Assembly (NCBI RefSeq): GCF_034521165.1
Contig: NZ_JAXHMV010000009.1
Span: 1-10,255, forward strand
DNA: 10,255 bases
Direction: 5' to 3'
DNA from: Thiohalophilus sp.
GTDB taxonomy: Bacteria > Pseudomonadota > Gammaproteobacteria > UBA6429 > Thiohalophilaceae
Part shown: positions 7,554 through 10,255 of the stretch, piece after piece
Position numbering within the stretch: position 1 is the first letter of the stretch
Layout of the letters: every line of letters starts with the position of its first letter
Notes under the pieces: generated by a model
What the model saw: the letters and a program-made list of their open reading frames with translations, nothing else
Told to the model about the DNA's origin: nothing
Databases searched by the model: none
Position numbers and translations under genes: made by a program

Positions 7554-7928
7554 TGCCAACCTCGGGGACACCCTGGTCATGGTACCCCTGCTTGATGCGT
7601 TGTAGATCGGCCAGCGCTGGTTCTGCAAAATAGCGCCGTTTAAATGAGCCTGCCACTGGCCTGGCCCTTCGGGCAGGGACGAGGGTTGGGCCGGGAACGT
7701 AAAACCGATTAACTTGTTGATTCGTGATTAATTTATTCCCGACATTTGTCTGAATTCAGTGCATAATTGCTTGAATTTTAAGCAAAAGATGCGATCATAG
7801 AGAGTAGACGGGTCAATCCTGCTGCGTGCTTGTCTGTGTGTCTGCGGTGCTTCCTTCCAGCGGTTGGCTGTGAGCCCCGGGAATCCAGGCGCTTCGGGGG
7901 CCGTCTCCTGACTTTGAAGGCGCTGCGC
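7554..7928. other. Intergenic region with a repeat hairpin and a small dyad
   Basis: No convincing gene lies between ynfA and the 65-residue ORF. At 7660-7683 is the module CCTGGCCCTTCGGGCAGGG followed by ACGAG, a short hairpin found again at 8939-8959 and, in weaker form, at 9021-9034 and 10070-10093. The stretch from about 7690 to 7800 is AT-rich and holds the dyad at 7767-7785, so it is the likely promoter area for the next gene. A short open stretch on the minus strand (about 7560-7656) reads like protein but has no support. Confidence 0.5.
7767..7785. promoter_or_regulatory. Imperfect palindrome, possible operator of the 65-residue ORF
   Basis: TTGCTTGAATTTTAAGCAA has 6-bp perfect arms (TTGCTT/AAGCAA) and mostly symmetric inner bases, in an AT-rich stretch about 145 bases upstream of the small ORF. 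It could be a repressor site. No cognate regulator is identified. Confidence 0.3.
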
Positions 7929-8126
7929 ATGACAAAGAAATCCCTGTTCAAGTCCAATCCTCATCTGCGGGATCCCCGGAAATACCGGGATGCCCTGATC
8001 ACCAGTGTTTCCAGCTCCACTGCTATCGAAACCGGGGAAAGTGTTGCGGTAATACGCCGACAAATCACTGATGTTACCGATGGTGATTTTCAACCTGCCC
8101 CGTCTAAGCCCGAATCGAGTTCTTGA
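7929..8126 (+). CDS. 65-residue protein of unknown function, possible Fic inhibitor
   Basis: Reading from the ATG at 7929 (GAAGG about 10 bases upstream) gives 65 residues. The first 48 look like a folded, charged small protein (MTKKSLFKSNPHLRDPRKYR, then SVSSSTAIETGESV at 26-39), and the last 15 are Pro/Ser-rich. The open frame extends further upstream, but that part (from 7830) has low-complexity, non-protein-like composition. The segment S30-T-A-I-E34 resembles the Fic inhibitory helix motif (S/T)xxxE(G/N), although T35 replaces G/N and the Gly comes one later. It converges on the Fic gene and overlaps its 3' end by 23 bp. I do not recognise the family with certainty. The antitoxin role is inference from motif and proximity. 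Confidence 0.55.
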   Translation: MTKKSLFKSNPHLRDPRKYRDALITSVSSSTAIETGESVAVIRRQITDVTDGDFQPAPSKPESSS

Positions 8127-8745
8127 TAATTTCCACGAACAGGTCCTCCATTGGCCGATAGTTGCGATCCATGCCGGCTTGAACCGCGGCGAAATAATCC
8201 GCTTTCTTCATTTTACTTAACAAGCTGAAGTCCAATACCGGCAGTCCGGCCTGCAGCGCCATGATACTTGCGAGCAGGCGTGCGCAACGACCGTTGCCCT
8301 CCCGAAAGGGGTGGACCAGGACCAGTTCCACATGCACTTCTGCCAGGGCCCTGACGATATCCTGGCGACGGGTAAAATTACAGGGCGTATATTTTGTCAG
8401 TTGTTCTGTTTCAAATGCGGCCATCAACTTTGGAACCTGGGCCGCCATTGCAAAGGCGAATCCGTCTTTGCTGATGTTGATCTGGCGGTATCTCCCTGCC
8501 CATTCGTAAATATCACCCAGCCACAACTGATGCATATGGCAAATGTCGTCAGCCGTAAAGCGATGCTCCGCATCGTATTCATGAAACAGCGTATCTGTTG
8601 CTTTGATTAACGCCTCGGCCTCAATCCGGTCCATTTCTGCCGGATCAGTGATGCCAAGTTTGTTTTTCAATACGCTCTCATTGGAGCCCGGCTCAAAGCG
8701 TGCTTCTATCGAATCAGAGACATCGTAGCGGTCTTTGTTTGTCAT
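8104..8745 (-). CDS. fic: Fic/DOC family protein, probable protein AMP-transferase
   Basis: From the ATG at 8745 this is 213 residues with the full Fic core: an N-terminal segment FEPGSNESVLKNKLGI (17-32), the helix FTADDICHMHQLWLGDIYEWAGRYR (63-87, shown here only by position and key residues W79-like and R85/R87 region), a flap ISKDGFAFA (91-99) that docks the target, and the catalytic motif HPFREGNGR at 145-153 with His145 as general base and the GNGR anion-binding end. Such enzymes usually transfer AMP from ATP to Tyr/Thr/Ser of a target and often act as toxins. An in-frame TTG at 8841 would add 32 residues, but a TTGACA box lies immediately before it and it lacks an RBS, so the ATG is preferred despite a weak RBS. 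The 5' end is duplicated at 1-217. Confidence 0.88.
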   Translation of the reverse strand: MTNKDRYDVSDSIEARFEPGSNESVLKNKLGITDPAEMDRIEAEALIKATDTLFHEYDAEHRFTADDICHMHQLWLGDIYEWAGRYRQINISKDGFAFAMAAQVPKLMAAFETEQLTKYTPCNFTRRQDIVRALAEVHVELVLVHPFREGNGRCARLLASIMALQAGLPVLDFSLLSKMKKADYFAAVQAGMDRNYRPMEDLFVEIIKNSIRA

Positions 8746-8938
8746 CAGGCGTCGCTTCGTAGTTTTACCACAATATGCCGGATCAAGAATGCTGGCGCCG
8801 AACTTATCGGCAAGAGCATCAGAGTTATCTTTTACCGGCAAGCTGTCAATAACTCGGGGGTAACCGGTAGGACGAACCAGGCAGAGCGGATCCGGCGCAT
8901 AGAAAGAATCGCGCCCGCGGGGCGCTCCTACAGGCCCG
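8722..8938. repeat. Right copy of 217-bp direct repeat
   Basis: It matches bases 1-217 in direct orientation at 214 of 217 positions. It covers the first eight codons of the intact Fic gene and its upstream region, and ends exactly where the GGGCCGTTCGGG repeat module begins at 8939. To the left, inside fic, the match may continue beyond what the window shows. Confidence 0.95.
8822..8849 (-). promoter_or_regulatory. Possible fic promoter
   Basis: A perfect -35 box TTGACA (8849-8844) is followed after 16 bases by TAACTC (8827-8822), a poor -10. The location, about 80-100 bases upstream of the ATG at 8745, fits. The same sequence lies at 101-128 in the left repeat copy. Confidence 0.35.
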
Positions 8939-9229
8939 GGCCGTTCGGGCAGGGACGAGCAAAAATATAGTTAGCAGTTGGCAGTTGGCAGAGAAGAGCC
9001 GGATCAAGTGAATATCGCGCCCAGGCCCTTCGGGCATACATTTCGCGGTTCCGGCGCATTGGTTTTATCTTATTGTTTTTACAGGGAATATTATTCAGTG
9101 GGCACAAAATAAGTATATTTTTTGTTGGCCCAGTTGGATGGCGTTCTCATAGTCTGATTGAATTTCTCGGCCCGATCCCCTATAGTTAGTTATGTGGGCT
9201 GATCACTGCGTAGCGGGGGTTGGCCCCTT
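8846..9229. other. Non-coding region between fic and the DUF3800 gene
   Basis: No gene is visible. The first part is the direct repeat (to 8938). The middle (8939-9040) is a repeat module: hairpin-like GGCCGTTCGGGC, heptads TTAGCAG-TTGGCAG-TTGGCAG (8971-8991), a REP fragment GCCGGATCAAG, and a second CCAGGCCCTTCGGGC (9021-9035). The rest (about 9050-9210) is AT-rich with no clear signal. A GGGG-TTGG-CCCC dyad (9216-9227) lies next to the DUF3800 stop codon without a T-tract. Confidence 0.6.
8939..9040. repeat. Composite repeat module (GGCCCTTCGGGC hairpin plus TTGGCAG heptads), left of DUF3800
   Basis: The order is GGCC(G)TTCGGGCAGGGACGAG (8939-8959), an A-rich gap, ATAG, three heptads (8971-8991), AGAAGAG, a REP-like fragment, and a second hairpin (9021-9035). 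The same order of parts, GGGACGAGC then ATAG then TTGGCAG heptads then AGAAGA, recurs at 10100-10175, to the right of the DUF3800 gene. Confidence 0.75.
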
Positions 9230-9964
9230 TCATTTGGGCAATACGACCAGTCCGTATCCTTCGTGATCACCTGTTCTTCCCCTTCGAAATTTCGACTCGA
9301 TAATCCGATAATCTTCCTTGATTGTTTTACCCAGGATATATCGCCCGATTGGCGTGACGATCAGGTCGGCGAGTTGCAGGCCGGCAAGATTGGCTGTTTT
9401 GGGCCGTAAATTCAGTCCGGTGATCCGATGTTCGATTTCCCGGGCCTGCATGTAATGTGTACCCTGAATTTTAAGGTTCAACCAGGCGAGATCGAGTTCC
9501 CGGTCCAGAGTCGGGTCTCTTCGTTCTGCCACGATCACACCGCCATCCTCTCTGTTGCCCACTTCCATACAAAATCGCTCGACAAGAATATCGAGACTCA
9601 TAAGATAAGGGTCCAGTGCAGCCACGCCGTATCGTGATATATGATCATCTTTGCGAATGACACAGGCCACCACTGTGTAATCCAATGAGCGCATCAAATC
9701 ATTCAGATCACGATAGAAATTCTCACGGAACTGCTTCTCTTTCATCCGTTCAAAGCCGCATTTGTTCCGGGTGATATCTGCGGTATGTAATATGATTTCC
9801 GTCGTCCCGAAATGTTTTTGCTTGAAAGCATTCAACCTGTCTGTCATCACCCCCGCAGCATAATCCTGATCAACGATTACACCGCCCAGTACAAACAGGG
9901 GGTATTGTGGATCGATAATGGCGAGATTGTGGTCGCCTGACTCATCGAGAAATAATACTTTCAC
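9230..9964 (-). CDS. DUF3800 domain protein
   Basis: This 244-residue protein has the DUF3800 signature: MKVLFLDESGDH at the N-terminus with acidic D7/E8 on the first strand, a central region of alternating strands and helices, and the C-terminal helix LAGLQLADLIVTPIGRYILG (193-212) with a conserved acidic residue (D200). The arrangement of acidic residues suggests an RNase H-like metal-dependent fold, but the family's reaction is not established. It occurs widely in accessory regions. The start is a GTG (9964-9962) with AAGGAAG seven to eight bases upstream, and a good promoter lies further upstream. Base composition is visibly lower in GC than the efflux genes, consistent with separate acquisition. 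It stands alone between two related repeat modules. Confidence 0.88.
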   Translation of the reverse strand: MKVLFLDESGDHNLAIIDPQYPLFVLGGVIVDQDYAAGVMTDRLNAFKQKHFGTTEIILHTADITRNKCGFERMKEKQFRENFYRDLNDLMRSLDYTVVACVIRKDDHISRYGVAALDPYLMSLDILVERFCMEVGNREDGGVIVAERRDPTLDRELDLAWLNLKIQGTHYMQAREIEHRITGLNLRPKTANLAGLQLADLIVTPIGRYILGKTIKEDYRIIESKFRRGRTGDHEGYGLVVLPK

Positions 9965-9996
9965 TTAAGAACTTCCTTGTTGGTTTTAGATGAAGC

Positions 9997-10025
9997 ATTA
10001 AATGGTATTCTATACAGCCTATCAA
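9997..10025 (-). promoter_or_regulatory. Sigma70-type promoter of the DUF3800 gene
   Basis: On the minus strand, -35 TTGATA (10025-10020) and -10 TTTAAT (10002-9997) are separated by 17 bases. Each box matches consensus at five of six positions. The -10 lies 33 bases upstream of the GTG start, leaving a short leader with the AAGGAAG ribosome site. Confidence 0.7.
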
Positions 10026-10069
10026 GGATTATGGAAATCGGAAATCAGTATTGCGATTCGACCATTGGT

Positions 10070-10211
10070 CCAGGCCCTTCGGATAGTGACGAGAGCCGGA
10101 GGGACGAGCAGAGAGATAGTTGGCAGATGGCAGTCGGCAGAGCTGAGTGATAGTTCGCAGTTGGCAGAGAAGAATAGAAATAGTTGGCAGTTGGCAGCAA
10201 GCAGTCGGCAG
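10070..10211. repeat. Composite repeat module with TTGGCAG heptad array, right of DUF3800
   Basis: It starts CCAGGCCCTTCGG (10070-10082), then GACGAG and GGGACGAGC, then a degenerate heptad array from 10120 to 10211: TTGGCAG, ATGGCAG, TCGGCAG, AGCTGAG, TTCGCAG, TTGGCAG, an A-rich gap, TTGGCAG, TTGGCAG, CAAGCAG, TCGGCAG. The + strand open frame across it is a by-product of the repeat. Such heptad runs are not CRISPR: no spacers of constant length occur. Confidence 0.8.
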
Positions 10212-10255
10212 TAAAGAACAGCTCAAGCCATATTGAGCCTTCAAGGCGTATAACC

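Noticed and set aside
7728..8093. Minus-strand open frame opposite the 65-residue ORF
   Set aside because: It has no ribosome site and an irregular composition, and it competes with the better-supported plus-strand ORF.
8746..8841. TTG start extending the Fic protein by 32 residues
   Set aside because: A TTGACA box lies directly before the TTG, there is no Shine-Dalgarno, and the extra residues have no Fic-family counterpart that I recognise.
9216..9227. GGGG-TTGG-CCCC dyad as terminator of the DUF3800 gene
   Set aside because: The stem is only 4 bp and no T-run follows on the minus strand.
10120..10211. Heptad array as a CRISPR
   Set aside because: The units are 7 bases with no spacers, so it is a degenerate simple repeat.

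Overview
The window looks like a GC-rich chromosome segment (or a mobile segment in one) from a gammaproteobacterium, possibly of the Chromatiales/Ectothiorhodospiraceae type. The taxonomic guess rests on codon and GC style, on REP-like 'TAGGCCGGATC' hairpins and on the metal-resistance gene order. No rRNA, tRNA or CRISPR array is visible, and no phylogenetic marker fixes the species.

The left and central part (about 398-6964, all on the minus strand) is a heavy-metal efflux cluster in the order czcI-like small His-rich exported protein, TolC-family outer-membrane factor (CzcC-like), periplasmic adaptor (CzcB-like), HME-RND pump (CzcA-like), and a PII-like signalling protein. The three pump parts would form a tripartite conduit from inner membrane or periplasm to the outside. 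Outer-membrane factor and adaptor overlap as TAATG, adaptor and pump are 12 nt apart, and pump and PII protein are 15 nt apart, so these four are one transcription unit. The pump gene carries a single-base deletion near 1678 that splits an otherwise full-length reading frame. No metal-responsive regulator gene lies in the window. Divergent from this cluster is ynfA (7212-7553, plus strand), a small four-helix membrane protein.

The right part (about 7554-10255) is accessory in character, with visibly lower GC in places. It holds a 65-residue ORF (7929-8126, plus) that converges on and overlaps a Fic-domain AMP-transferase gene (8104-8745, minus), and then a DUF3800 gene (9230-9964, minus) with a good sigma70-type promoter. 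Two related repeat modules (a GGCCCTTCGGG-type hairpin plus TTGGCAG heptads) bracket the DUF3800 gene.

The N-terminal end and upstream region of fic (8722-8938) are repeated in direct orientation at the left edge (1-217, 214 of 217 positions identical). The metal module, ynfA, the small ORF and most of fic therefore lie between two long direct repeats 8,721 bp apart. Next to the left copy is a roughly 120-bp tandem REP-like repeat that runs into the 3' end of the PII gene.

The points most worth a second look are the PII-like protein tied to a metal pump, the broken pump gene, the convergent Fic/small-protein pair with a possible inhibitory motif, and the flanking direct repeats.
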